Counted from the stretch's first letter, positions 41,626 through 49,573 are shown. The stretch is 64,000 nucleotides of DNA from Glycomyces luteolus (GCF_027622875.1 NZ_JAPZVP010000002.1:273989-337988), one strand, 5' to 3'. Translations and numbers: made by a program. The notes: generated by a model from the letters alone, not told the origin.

Positions 41626-43317
41626 ATGGCAGGCGAGGAAACCGGGTTCACCGCGACTCCCTACGGCGAAACCAGCGCAGGTTCAATCGCTGACCAAGGC
41701 GGCCAGCAGCTACTGGTGAATGCTTCCTGCGGGCACGGGGACTGCCCGAACCACGAACAGGACCCCGCCGAACCTGCCTGGGTCAACCTCATGTCCGCTG
41801 TGCCCAAGGCTGAGCAGATCGGATCGATGACCACGGCACGCGATGACGTCCTACTGCCGAACGACCAGGACATTAACTCGATCGTCGAATCTATCCGCCC
41901 AGCAGATGCCAGGGAATACGCCCTGGACACCATCGCCGATCGCTGGAAGAACTTGGTCGACCCGCTCCGAGAGGTCGGCAGCGCGCTCGAAACCGGCCTC
42001 GCTGATCTTGCCAACGACTGGACCGGTACGGACTACGACGCGTTCGAGGAAGAAGTCTCGACCGTCCTCCTCAACGTCAAGACCCTGATCACCGATATCG
42101 GCGAGTCCGATGCCGATGGGATCATCGGGGTGCTCAAGACGAAGTCGGATGCGATCTATTCCCAGCAGGGCGAGCAGGCGATCGTCTACCCAGCCCCGAA
42201 GTTCTGGCTCGAGGACGCCGCCGGCTGCTCGCACAAGATCCACATCCGGCCGCCGTTCTTCCCCTCCTGCGAAGTCCACGCCGACGACGAGACCGCGAAC
42301 GCGCTCGAAGCGGCCGGGTTCGACCCCTCGGTCATCGACGATGTCCGCGAACACCAAGAGCAGAACTACAACATGTACTACGAGGAGAACATCGCCGCCG
42401 GGATGACCGAGGCCGAGGCGGTCGAGAACGCGACCACCCGCGCCCAGGAAGACGCCGACAACGAAGCCAGCGCGCTCGGCACCGACGGCCAAGCCGACTA
42501 CCAGGGCCGAGCGGCCGAAGTCAACGGCGAGATCATCGACCGCCAATACAACGCCAGCACCGAAGTCTCGTCCATCCAACCCGACTACGAACCCGCTGAA
42601 CAGACGACGTTCAACAACAACGACACCGACCTCAACCCCTCAGGCGGGCTCGACTCCGGCTCCTACGGCGGCGCGCCCGACATCTCGGGGAGTGGCGGCA
42701 GTTCGAACATGACCCCGCCCGCTGAACTCCAGCCGCTCTCGCCCAGCGGCGGCTCCGGATCGGATTTCGGCACTGGCGGCGACTACACGGGCGGCGACAG
42801 CGGCCTGGACGAGCCCAACCCCTGGGACACCGCGGGCGACGACCCCGACGACGTCTCCGGCGGTCTCGCCTCCGGAGGCGGCGGCCTGGGCGCCTCGACG
42901 CTCACCCCGGGAGCAGGAGGCGGCCTCGGCGGCGGCTCCGGTCTCGGCGGCGGCGGTGCGACCGGCCTCGGTGCGGGCGGCGGCATGATCGGCGCCGGCG
43001 GTATCGGCGGAGCCCGAGGCGCCGGAGCCGGACGCCGCCCCGGCGGCGGCCGCATGGGCGGCGGCATGAGCGGCATGACGGGCGGCGGTGCAGGCGGCCG
43101 AGGAGCTGGAGCGACCGGTGGCCGAGGCGCAGGCGCCCGACCCGGTGGACCCGGCGCGAAGGGCCTCGGCGGTCGCGGCGCGGGCGGCGGCATGATGGGC
43201 GGCCGCGGCGCTGGTGGCAACCTCGAAGACGAGGAACAGAACACCGGTACCTGGCTCACTGAGGACGAAGACGTGTGGGGCCGAGCTCCCGACGAGGACA
43301 ACGACCCCTACGCGTAG
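41626..43317 (+). CDS. Large WXG-motif protein with Gly-rich C-terminal region
   Basis: The 563-residue protein has a helical region with a W-x-G turn (DWTGTDYDAFEEE, Trp132-Gly134), as in WXG100/PPE-like type VII substrates. Cys/His-containing patches (CGHGDCPNH at 35-43; CSHKIH…C near 205-220) might bind metal. A Gly/Ala/Arg-rich low-complexity region (about 425-540) contains RGAGA and GGMMGG repeats. It ends in an acidic tail LTEDEDVWGRAPDEDNDPYA, a C-terminal signature found on many actinobacterial WXG-type proteins. It starts 2 bp after the lipoprotein stop. A relic of the same tail occurs at 46690-46776. A secreted or surface role is inferred. Confidence 0.7.
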   Translation: MAGEETGFTATPYGETSAGSIADQGGQQLLVNASCGHGDCPNHEQDPAEPAWVNLMSAVPKAEQIGSMTTARDDVLLPNDQDINSIVESIRPADAREYALDTIADRWKNLVDPLREVGSALETGLADLANDWTGTDYDAFEEEVSTVLLNVKTLITDIGESDADGIIGVLKTKSDAIYSQQGEQAIVYPAPKFWLEDAAGCSHKIHIRPPFFPSCEVHADDETANALEAAGFDPSVIDDVREHQEQNYNMYYEENIAAGMTEAEAVENATTRAQEDADNEASALGTDGQADYQGRAAEVNGEIIDRQYNASTEVSSIQPDYEPAEQTTFNNNDTDLNPSGGLDSGSYGGAPDISGSGGSSNMTPPAELQPLSPSGGSGSDFGTGGDYTGGDSGLDEPNPWDTAGDDPDDVSGGLASGGGGLGASTLTPGAGGGLGGGSGLGGGGATGLGAGGGMIGAGGIGGARGAGAGRRPGGGRMGGGMSGMTGGGAGGRGAGATGGRGAGARPGGPGAKGLGGRGAGGGMMGGRGAGGNLEDEEQNTGTWLTEDEDVWGRAPDEDNDPYA

Positions 43318-43365
43318 CGAATACCTGCTCGTGGGGCGCAGCCATACCCCCCGGCATCCAAGCTG

Positions 43366-43405
43366 TGCCCGCCCGGCTCCGTCGCAAACTCACGCCGGGC
43401 GGGCA
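43366..43405 (+). terminator. Hairpin with conserved loop, copy 1
   Basis: tgcccgcccgg (43366-43376) pairs perfectly with ccgggcgggca (43395-43405). The 18-nt loop ctccgtcgcaaactcacg is identical to that of the hairpin at 46800-46839. It lies 49 bp downstream of the Gly-rich WXG gene and 64 bp before the next ORF. Terminator, attenuator or structured RNA are all possible. Confidence 0.65.
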
Positions 43406-43469
43406 TGGAACCCTTCTCATCGGCAGCGCCCAGTCGAACGCTGTGAAACCCCTGAACAGAGAAGACAGA

Positions 43470-43763
43470 ATGACCTCCACCCGCATCGTCAGCGTCACCG
43501 ACCCTGACACCGCTCCAGCCCACGAGATCGCTGATCTCGCCACATACCTGGAAACTGTCGAGTTCCGCGGCAGCACGCAGCCGCCGACGGTTTCCGCCAC
43601 AATGTCGTTGACCGGCAGACTCACTCGTTTCAGCCTGCCGGAAGCGGTCTTCGAGCAAGAGCAGGAGATCGCCGAGAAAGCGGCGACCTTGCTGGAACAG
43701 ATGCGACAGACCGCGCAGCGCACCACCCTCCGGCTCATCAGAGAACAGAGGGCGGCCCGATGA
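43470..43763 (+). CDS. Small YbaB-like protein, 97 aa
   Basis: The product has a strand-rich middle (TVSATMSLTGRLTRFSLPEA) followed by a long helix (QEQEIAEKAATLLEQMRQTA), the order seen in YbaB/EbfC nucleoid-associated proteins, but similarity is weak. ATG 43470 follows GAGAAGACAGA. Its stop overlaps the next start as ATGA, and the next gene is also YbaB-like. It might bind DNA or serve as a chaperone-like partner of the secreted proteins. Confidence 0.5.
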   Translation: MTSTRIVSVTDPDTAPAHEIADLATYLETVEFRGSTQPPTVSATMSLTGRLTRFSLPEAVFEQEQEIAEKAATLLEQMRQTAQRTTLRLIREQRAAR

Positions 43764-44074
43764 CCGCCCCTGATCTGGCTGCCGCCATCGGAGCATGGGC
43801 AAGCCGCGCCCGAGCGAAGGTCGCGGAGAGCCGCGCCGCGCGCGCCGAAGCCTTTCCTGGGTTCCGATTCGAGTCGGGCAGCGGTGCCATAGCCATCGAC
43901 ATCGGGCCGAACCTTGAACTGCGCTCGTGCGAGATCCATCCAGCCGGTTACGACATCCGGGATGTGCTCGAGCGGGAGTTCCTCACCGCATACAACTCGG
44001 CATTCACTGCGGCTCAGGTGCAGAAGGCTGAAGCAATGCGGGACCTGGCCGCAGCACGACGAAACGGAGGCTGA
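43760..44074 (+). CDS. YbaB/EbfC-like protein, 104 aa
   Basis: The protein has an N-terminal helix rich in Ala/Arg (AAAIGAWASRARAKVAESRA), a short beta-meander (GSGAIAIDIGPNLELRSCEI) and a C-terminal helix (REFLTAYNSAFTAAQVQKAE), matching the YbaB/EbfC fold order. It is translationally coupled to the upstream YbaB-like gene and followed by an ESX-like gene 2 bp later. YbaB-like genes are often found in actinobacterial WXG loci; their role there is not established. Confidence 0.6.
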   Translation: MTAPDLAAAIGAWASRARAKVAESRAARAEAFPGFRFESGSGAIAIDIGPNLELRSCEIHPAGYDIRDVLEREFLTAYNSAFTAAQVQKAEAMRDLAAARRNGG

Positions 44075-44076
44075 CC

Positions 44077-44568
44077 ATGGCAGACGTCGACCCCGACAAG
44101 ATCGATGCCTTCGCGGACTGGTGCGCCAATATGGCACTTGTACTGCGCGAATACCGCTCGAACTTTGATGGTGAACCGATGACGTCGGGCGGCCTCGCTG
44201 GTGGCGACTATCCCGCAGCTCCGGTCGGAACGATCCCTGCGGTCTCAGACGGCACCGAGTTCGCCGGGGAACTCCTTGATCTCGGCCAAGTCAGCTGGTC
44301 AGCAGAGGCCGGGCCGCCGCCTGGCGTCGACCTCGGTGCCTCTCCTGGGGATTCAGGTATCTCTCCGTGGGCGCATGCGATGGCCCAGGAGTGGAACATG
44401 GGCGTTCGCGGCCGTGTCATGGATCTGGAGCGCGCTTACGACGAGCTTGAACGCCTCGCCGATGATCTGAAAGCGGTGGCGCAGAGTTGGCGCGACGCGG
44501 ACGACGCCTCCGCCTCCGAGATCGCGGCACAGAACAGCGAGATCGACTACAACGATCGGGAATGGTGA
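44077..44568 (+). CDS. Type VII substrate-like helical protein, 163 aa
   Basis: The product has two helical segments (KIDAFADWCANMALVLREYR near the N-terminus; LERAYDELERLADDLKAVAQ near the C-terminus) around a Gly/Pro-rich middle. It ends in SWRDADDASASEIAAQ, which resembles the C-terminal helix of WXG100-type proteins with its conserved D/E-rich end. No catalytic motif is visible. It is the third gene of a tightly packed run (43470-46666). Confidence 0.55.
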   Translation: MADVDPDKIDAFADWCANMALVLREYRSNFDGEPMTSGGLAGGDYPAAPVGTIPAVSDGTEFAGELLDLGQVSWSAEAGPPPGVDLGASPGDSGISPWAHAMAQEWNMGVRGRVMDLERAYDELERLADDLKAVAQSWRDADDASASEIAAQNSEIDYNDREW

Positions 44569-44572
44569 CCCT

Positions 44573-45352
44573 ATGGCCGACAACGTGGTGAAGGACTTCC
44601 AGGACGGGCACGAAGACGACCTCTCCGAAGCCGACGGCTGGGCGTCGGAACTGGGATACGAGGAAGATCAGTACCCAGGAGCCATCGTTCAATGGTTCGC
44701 TGTGATGGACACCAATGTCCTCACAGAACGCGCCAAGACCATCGAACAGTTGGGGGCTTCCGGGACGCCGTTCACCCATGTCTTTGGAGCAAGCTCGCCA
44801 TACGAGGACCTGCTGAGCTCTTGGACGACCGGTGATGCAACGGCCTTCAGCACCTATGTGGGCGATGGGGCTAGCTCGGGGTTGAGGAAGTACCTTGCGG
44901 AGCTCCAGACGACGGCAGCCGCCCATGCCGCGGCGACCAAGGACTATTGCAGTTCGATCGACAGCCTCCTCACGGGTGTCCGCGCCGCTTGCGATGACCA
45001 CCTCGGTGACTTCAAGGAGGAGCTGGGCTGGCTCGGGCTCAAGGCATTCTTCGCTATCACCGATCCCGCCGAGACGCTGGAGTATTTCCTTGAGGCTGTG
45101 GTTCGTGCGGCTGACGAATTTGAAGGTCATGTCACCAGCCTCGGTCAGTACTCCGACATGATGGGCCCAGATTGGGTTCCCACAGTTGGGGACACGGCGT
45201 ACACCGGCGACTCGCGCGGCCCGGACAACGACGATGACGTCGACTGGGAAGACCACCAGTTCGCCGCAACAGACCCGTACTCGCTCACCGGGGAGAGTGC
45301 ACGCAGCGAGGACGAGATCCCCGGTGGCGAGAACTATGAAGGCGGGAACTGA
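44573..45352 (+). CDS. Type VII locus helical protein, 259 aa
   Basis: This acidic, mostly helical protein has no signal peptide or clear membrane span. Its central hydrophobic-helical stretch (FKEELGWLGLKAFFAITDPA) and long helix (ELQTTAAAHAAATKDYCSSI) could pair with the preceding ESX-like product. The last 50 residues are acidic and disordered. The start at ATG 44573 is 4 bp after the previous stop, and the next gene begins 3 bp after its stop. No family is recognised. Confidence 0.55.
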   Translation: MADNVVKDFQDGHEDDLSEADGWASELGYEEDQYPGAIVQWFAVMDTNVLTERAKTIEQLGASGTPFTHVFGASSPYEDLLSSWTTGDATAFSTYVGDGASSGLRKYLAELQTTAAAHAAATKDYCSSIDSLLTGVRAACDDHLGDFKEELGWLGLKAFFAITDPAETLEYFLEAVVRAADEFEGHVTSLGQYSDMMGPDWVPTVGDTAYTGDSRGPDNDDDVDWEDHQFAATDPYSLTGESARSEDEIPGGENYEGGN

Positions 45353-45355
45353 ACC

Positions 45356-46666
45356 GTGAGCCGAACGACCGGGGCGAGCCCAGCACCGTCGTCGCGCAGT
45401 CGGAAGCGGTGGGCGCTCATTGCCGCGGGCGCGATCATACTGGTCCTGATCGCCACCGCGCTTACAGCATGGCGTGACGCCCGGATCGACCTGCGGGCCT
45501 ACTCACCGGTGTTCTCCACTGCTCCTGGTTCTTTTGCTTGCGCCGATGGTCTGGTGGAGCTTCTCGATGGCATCGATGTCGAGGCCGAGGTGAGCGAATC
45601 CAGCCGAGGCTGCTCGACATCCTTCAAACCGGGAACGGGCGGGGCGGTCGGTGCTTGGACATACGAGGTTCGCGTGTCCCGCAGTGAGTTCGACACCGAC
45701 TTCGGTCCTTACCAGGAACTCGACAGCCCCTGGACCGGCGGCGAGTGCGCCCTGTTCGACAGGGGTTTCCTCGGCGACTCGCGATACCTCTCTGACAACG
45801 GCGGATTCTGCGTCATTCCGGAGACGTTTCCGGAATTTCGGATATCGAAGGCGGTCAAGTCGAAGGTGCTGCTGGCCAGGTTCGGCGAGCAAGTGGAGAT
45901 CGACATCGAGATCCGGCTCGATCCGGAGGCCGAGTACGTCGCTGCGGATCGCACGGTGCCGGGGTCTGAACGTGCATACCTCGAACACCGGGCGGCGGCG
46001 GTATACGCCACGCAGCTGGACCCCACCGGGGCCGCTAACACGCAGCTGATAGAGCAGATCGGCAGTGTGAACACCCCATCGAAATGGACGGATGAAACCG
46101 ACGATGCCTGGTGCTCGGATGCTGCCACAGTAGATCTGCCGGGATTCATGGAAGGCGAAGTCGACTGGATCCGCTATGCGCCTTCGCCGCCAGTCAGCGC
46201 AGACACTTCGCGGTGGACAACAGGGGACATCGATGAGCTGCACTGTTCGACATCATGGGCCGTCGAAGTCCAGAATGATGACGTTCCCGAGCAACCAAGA
46301 ACGATGGAAGGCCTGGCCACGGGTTTGAGTGTTACCCCGTGGCCTTGGGGACCCGATGCGCTCCAAGAGGGCTCAGGCTATCTCAACGGGCTTGCCGACT
46401 GTGCTCCGCTCGACCTCGGCGAAATCGAGATGGACCCGTCCTGGCCGCCCGAGATCGCAGCTGCGCTGGAAGAAGCGCAGCGATGCGCGGTTCGCGACGA
46501 GGAGTCGGCGGTCGTCTTTACACTCGGCGACGCCTCCTTGGTCCGCATCTGGTCCTACACCTGGGACTCTGCTGGGCATGTGGGATCGCACCCTAGCTGG
46601 ACCATCGGTACTCAGAGCCAGCTGCTCACCAAGGTCATTGAGCGGCTCGCAGTCTCGCAAGGATGA
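45356..46666 (+). CDS. Single-pass membrane protein of the type VII-like locus
   Basis: The 436-residue product from GTG 45356 has a basic cytosolic N-terminus, one transmembrane helix (about 19-39: ALIAAGAIILVLIATALTAW) and a large extracytoplasmic domain. That domain has at least eight Cys, including CADGLVELLDGID and GGECALFDRGFLG blocks. The topology resembles EccB- or DUF3558-like accessory proteins, but no such signature is clear. It closes the first block of the locus and is probably cotranscribed with the four preceding genes. Confidence 0.6.
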   Translation: MSRTTGASPAPSSRSRKRWALIAAGAIILVLIATALTAWRDARIDLRAYSPVFSTAPGSFACADGLVELLDGIDVEAEVSESSRGCSTSFKPGTGGAVGAWTYEVRVSRSEFDTDFGPYQELDSPWTGGECALFDRGFLGDSRYLSDNGGFCVIPETFPEFRISKAVKSKVLLARFGEQVEIDIEIRLDPEAEYVAADRTVPGSERAYLEHRAAAVYATQLDPTGAANTQLIEQIGSVNTPSKWTDETDDAWCSDAATVDLPGFMEGEVDWIRYAPSPPVSADTSRWTTGDIDELHCSTSWAVEVQNDDVPEQPRTMEGLATGLSVTPWPWGPDALQEGSGYLNGLADCAPLDLGEIEMDPSWPPEIAAALEEAQRCAVRDEESAVVFTLGDASLVRIWSYTWDSAGHVGSHPSWTIGTQSQLLTKVIERLAVSQG

Positions 46667-46689
46667 GTCCTCCGCGGGATCCTTGTGCG

Positions 46690-46776
46690 GCTGAACGGGG
46701 TCCCGGCGCACCGCGCCCAAATGGGCGAGCCGAGGGCGCTTCGCCCAAGAACGAGCACGAAGACCCCTATGCGTAA
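46690..46776 (+). pseudogene. Relic 3' tail of a Gly-rich WXG-type gene
   Basis: In the frame ending at TAA 46774-46776 the codons read AERGPGAPRPNGRAEG and ASPKNEHEDPYA. The block GRA…EDPYA-stop matches the end of the 563-aa protein (WGRAPDEDNDPYA-stop). The match is followed in both places, at similar distance, by the same hairpin with an identical loop. It is therefore a remnant of a second gene copy whose 5' part has been lost. Confidence 0.5.
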
Positions 46777-46799
46777 GCCGCACCATCTCCCCGGAACGC

Positions 46800-46839
46800 G
46801 TGCCCGTCCGCTCCGTCGCAAACTCACGCGGGCGGGCAC
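46800..46839 (+). terminator. Hairpin with conserved loop, copy 2
   Basis: gtgcccgtccg (46800-46810) pairs with cgggcgggcac (46829-46839), with one G-T pair. The 18-nt loop ctccgtcgcaaactcacg matches copy 1 exactly. It lies between the relic gene tail and the second gene block. The stem tolerates base changes while pairing is kept. Confidence 0.65.
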
Positions 46840-46956
46840 GACCCGCAATGCTCCCAAACCCTCTCGCATCTCGTCATGCAAGACATGTACCCCCAAACTT
46901 GCGGCGGCACAGTAGTCTCCTCATAACCGAAGCCCCACGGTCAGAACGGAATAGCA

Positions 46957-47397
46957 ATGTCAGATCCCTCCCCGCTCGCAGCCTTTGGCGACCCCTCGAA
47001 TCCGCAGCGCCAGTTCAGCGCCGAGGCCGCCCACGCCCGGCTCGCTGAGCTCCAGTCGCGCCTTGAGCAGACCACGTCCAAGACCAAGGAGATGGCCGAA
47101 CAGCTCGGCGCCCTCCAAGCCACCGCCCAAGACGAGAACGGCGTCGCCGAAGCCACGGTCAACTCCTCAGGTGCCCTCATCGACCTGCGCCTGTCGGGAA
47201 AAGTGCAATCCCTGCACCCTGCGGACTCGTCCCTGGCGATCCTCGCCGCGGTCGACGCCGCGAAGACCCTCCTGGCAGAACGCACCCGCGAGGTCATCGC
47301 CGACACCATCGGATCGGACTCCGAAGCTGGCAAAGCAGTCCTGGACGGCATCGACAGGCGCCTGGGCCTCGACAACGACGAGGAGACCCGGCCATGA
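46957..47397 (+). CDS. YbaB/EbfC family protein
   Basis: The 146-residue protein has the YbaB order: a long N-terminal coiled helix (ARLAELQSRLEQTTSKTKEM), the strand block NGVAEATVNSSGALIDLRLS and a C-terminal helix (ILAAVDAAKTLLAERTREVI). Canonical members are dimeric nucleoid-associated proteins. Its position at the head of a WXG/toxin block, with ATGA overlap to the next gene, suggests a regulatory or chaperone-like role for this locus. That role is inferred. Confidence 0.8.
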   Translation: MSDPSPLAAFGDPSNPQRQFSAEAAHARLAELQSRLEQTTSKTKEMAEQLGALQATAQDENGVAEATVNSSGALIDLRLSGKVQSLHPADSSLAILAAVDAAKTLLAERTREVIADTIGSDSEAGKAVLDGIDRRLGLDNDEETRP

Positions 47398-47759
47398 GTG
47401 ACGAGGGAGCCTACGCCTACGAGAGCGTCCACCTCACCCGGGGCGGGTTCGGCGGCTACGACGTCGACCCTGAAGCCCTGCGCGCCTACGCCGATCGTCT
47501 CGCGGCGTTCCGAGATCGGTTCGCCGCGCTCGCGCAGGCCGCCCAGTCCACCACCTCCACCGAAGGGGCGTTCGGGCTGCTGACCTCCTGGATGGAACCG
47601 CTCCTCGACGAGAAATACGATCTGGCCTCTCAGCTCACTCCGCTCAACGTCGAAGTCCTCGAAAGCTACATCCAGGCCCTCAACGGCTGCGCCGACGAAT
47701 ACGACGCCGCCGACGCGGACGCCGCAAGCGAGCTCAGCGCTTTGGAAGGCGAGTTCTGA
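47394..47759 (+). CDS. WXG100-like protein, 121 aa
   Basis: The protein has the pattern of an ESX-type helical hairpin. The first helix, DPEALRAYADRLAAFRDRFA, opens like many WXG-family proteins (D-P-E-x-L-R-x-Y-A). A turn around SWMEPLLDEKY leads to a final helix ending ALNGCADEYDAADADAASEL, which carries the acidic Y-x-x-x-D/E-type export signal pattern (YDAAD). It overlaps both neighbours (ATGA upstream, TGATG downstream). It probably dimerises with the following WXG protein for export. Confidence 0.75.
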   Translation: MSDEGAYAYESVHLTRGGFGGYDVDPEALRAYADRLAAFRDRFAALAQAAQSTTSTEGAFGLLTSWMEPLLDEKYDLASQLTPLNVEVLESYIQALNGCADEYDAADADAASELSALEGEF

Positions 47760-48484
47760 TGTCCGACAACAGCCTCATCGCCACCACCCCCACCAACTCG
47801 ACGCACCAGCCCTGGTCCGGCTTCGGTCCCGCCGACGCCGGAGCCGACATCGCGGCCGCCATCGAATCCAAGTCCTGGGTCGCCGCGACCCTCGCTGGAG
47901 TCGGCGCGGGCTTCGAAGTCGCCTCCTGGGGATTCGACCCCTTCGGGTCGCTCGTGTCCTCGGGCCTCTCGTTCCTCATGGAGCAGTGCGGGCCGATCCG
48001 CGACCTCCTCCAAGAGCTCACCGGCGAGCCTGACATCCTGCTGGCGCATGCCGAGACCTGGACGAACATGGCCGTCGAGTCGCACGCGATGGCCGGGGAA
48101 ATGTGGACGCTCATGGAGGACGCGACCGCCGAATGGCAAGGCCAGGCCGCCGAGTCTTACCGGATGCTCCACACCGCCTACATCAACGCGATCGACGCCA
48201 CCGGGTTCATGTTCGACGCGATGGCCTCGGCGACCAACGGCGCGGCGACCATCGTGCAGCTCGCCTACGAACTCGTCCGCGACCTGATCGCCGAGCTGCT
48301 GACCTGGATCTTCTTCAAGACCCCGATCTGGCTCGCGATCATCGCCGCCAGCGCCGGGATCGGCATCCCGATCTGCGCTGCCGAAGCCGGCGGGCGGATC
48401 TTCGCCATCACCAGCCTCGCCTTCAACGTTGGCTCCGCCCTCGTCGCCAGCTTCACCAGCCTCCAAGCGCTCCTCGCCGAATAA
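47759..48484 (+). CDS. WXG100-type type VII secretion target, 241 aa
   Basis: The protein contains a bona fide WXG hairpin: AETWTNMAVESHAMAGEMWT, then the turn EWQGQAAESYR (Trp126-Gly128) and a second helix. Preceding this is a 90-residue extension with hydrophobic patches. Following it is a strongly hydrophobic region (about 163-225: LIAELLTWIFFKTPIWLAII, ASAGIGIPICAAEAGG), which may form membrane helices. In polymorphic toxins this WXG-plus-hydrophobic unit usually sits N-terminal to a toxin domain. Here the toxin is a separate gene 52 bp downstream. Confidence 0.8.
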   Translation: MSDNSLIATTPTNSTHQPWSGFGPADAGADIAAAIESKSWVAATLAGVGAGFEVASWGFDPFGSLVSSGLSFLMEQCGPIRDLLQELTGEPDILLAHAETWTNMAVESHAMAGEMWTLMEDATAEWQGQAAESYRMLHTAYINAIDATGFMFDAMASATNGAATIVQLAYELVRDLIAELLTWIFFKTPIWLAIIAASAGIGIPICAAEAGGRIFAITSLAFNVGSALVASFTSLQALLAE

Positions 48485-48536
48485 CCCCGAGCCCGAGCCC
48501 TCCCGACCTCCGAGACGGACAGGACCCACCCCACTC

Positions 48537-49340
48537 ATGCGCCGACTACTCCTTTTCGCCGCCCTCATCGCCGCCACCGGCCTCTTCCGAAGAACCCCCG
48601 GCGGAACCTCCGCCGACCCGCCAAGCGGCTCTAACCGCCCCATCGGCGGCAGCGGCCCCCCACCGATGGGCATCACGAGCCTCCACGCCTCAACCATGAA
48701 AGCCATCGAGGCAGCCAAACCCAGGCTGGCCATCACCGCCCAACCACACGGCACGACGCCGGGGAGCGCGCCCTCCGACCCCAGTGGCAACCTTCCAACC
48801 ACTCCAAGTACCGGGGAGACTTCCGGACTGGTGAACCTCAACGGCGTTCCCGATGTTGTCGTCTCGGCTTTGGATCTTTCAAACATCGGTGAGCTACATG
48901 CAGAGTGGATGAGTACAAATGAACTGAGGAGTCAGACATCGTATGAGGGAGGAGGAGATCGAGACACGCCACCTATTGAAGGCGGCGATCCATCGCAGAT
49001 AAACTGGCCACATCCAGCGGGAGCCCTCGGCCCAATTGCAACTGTTACACTGCCTAAAGGAACTACATTCGACCGGTATGGTTCTGATGGTGGCGACTAT
49101 GTTTCTCCTGTAGGCGTGCCATACGAACAACGTGCATTGCCACCGGCAAATGCACAGAGTAACTACACCACATTCACTTTGAATGAGGATCTACCCGGAG
49201 TAAAGGTATCGGTTATTGCGCCCTGGTTCGGCGCAGAAGGAATGGGAGTGCAATACCAGCTTCCGGCTCGAGCATTCGAACTTCTTCAGAAGGATGCAGA
49301 CGGAAACTCCATCATAACGGCAACGAATAGGGATGAATGA
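48537..49340 (+). CDS. TNT-domain toxin (NAD+ glycohydrolase type)
   Basis: The 267-residue product has a short hydrophobic N-terminus (MRRLLLFAALIAATGLF), a Pro/Ser/Thr-rich linker and a C-terminal domain (about 155-250) with TNT features. These are LPKGTTFDRYGSDGGDYVSP, RALPPANAQSNYTTFTL, the APWFGAEGMGVQY block and a terminal LPARAFELL. Arg180 of DRYG and Gln239 of the VQY motif correspond to catalytic positions known for the tuberculosis necrotizing toxin. The His present in that toxin is not evident here (NYTTF). It should hydrolyse NAD+ in a target cell. The 3' half is visibly A/T-richer than its neighbours, suggesting module acquisition. The start at ATG 48537 has an AGGA upstream. Confidence 0.8.
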   Translation: MRRLLLFAALIAATGLFRRTPGGTSADPPSGSNRPIGGSGPPPMGITSLHASTMKAIEAAKPRLAITAQPHGTTPGSAPSDPSGNLPTTPSTGETSGLVNLNGVPDVVVSALDLSNIGELHAEWMSTNELRSQTSYEGGGDRDTPPIEGGDPSQINWPHPAGALGPIATVTLPKGTTFDRYGSDGGDYVSPVGVPYEQRALPPANAQSNYTTFTLNEDLPGVKVSVIAPWFGAEGMGVQYQLPARAFELLQKDADGNSIITATNRDE

Positions 49341-49573
49341 TGAAGAAAGAACAACTCGCGCATAAGCTTCAAGAAGCAGGTGTAAATGAGACTACTTACT
49401 GGCTTGATGGCGGTCTGCCATCGGAAAGATACACTCTCGAAGAGAGGCCGGAGGGTTGGGCAATCTACTATGCTCAACGAGGTGAACGAGCTTATGAAGA
49501 AGTGTTCGCTTCGGAAGAAGAGGCGTGCAACGCATTTTTTGAGAGAATCATGAGCGACCCAACTACTCACTGA
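49337..49573 (+). CDS. Probable immunity protein of the TNT toxin
   Basis: The 78-residue acidic protein (ATG 49337 overlapping the toxin stop as ATGA; ATG 49340 also possible) has the pattern TTYWLDGGLPSERYTLEERP, then GWAIYYAQRGER and FASEEEACNAFFERIMSDPT. The YWLDGG…ERY and F-x-x-E-x-x-A blocks look like those of small proteins found next to TNT-type toxins, from memory. Low GC is shared with the toxin 3' end, so the two were probably acquired together. It would bind and block the toxin in the producing cell. Confidence 0.7.
   Translation: MMKKEQLAHKLQEAGVNETTYWLDGGLPSERYTLEERPEGWAIYYAQRGERAYEEVFASEEEACNAFFERIMSDPTTH

Noticed and set aside
42880..43220. Repetitive Gly-codon DNA that could pass for a CRISPR or satellite
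   Set aside because: It encodes the Gly/Ala/Arg-rich tail of the WXG protein in frame, and no spacer-repeat structure exists.
42783..43301. 172-aa Pro-rich minus-strand frame
   Set aside because: It is the complement of the Gly-rich coding region, without a start context or conserved residues.
46685..46915. 76-aa plus-strand frame after the membrane protein
   Set aside because: It crosses the duplicated hairpin and is out of frame with the relic tail; composition is non-protein-like.
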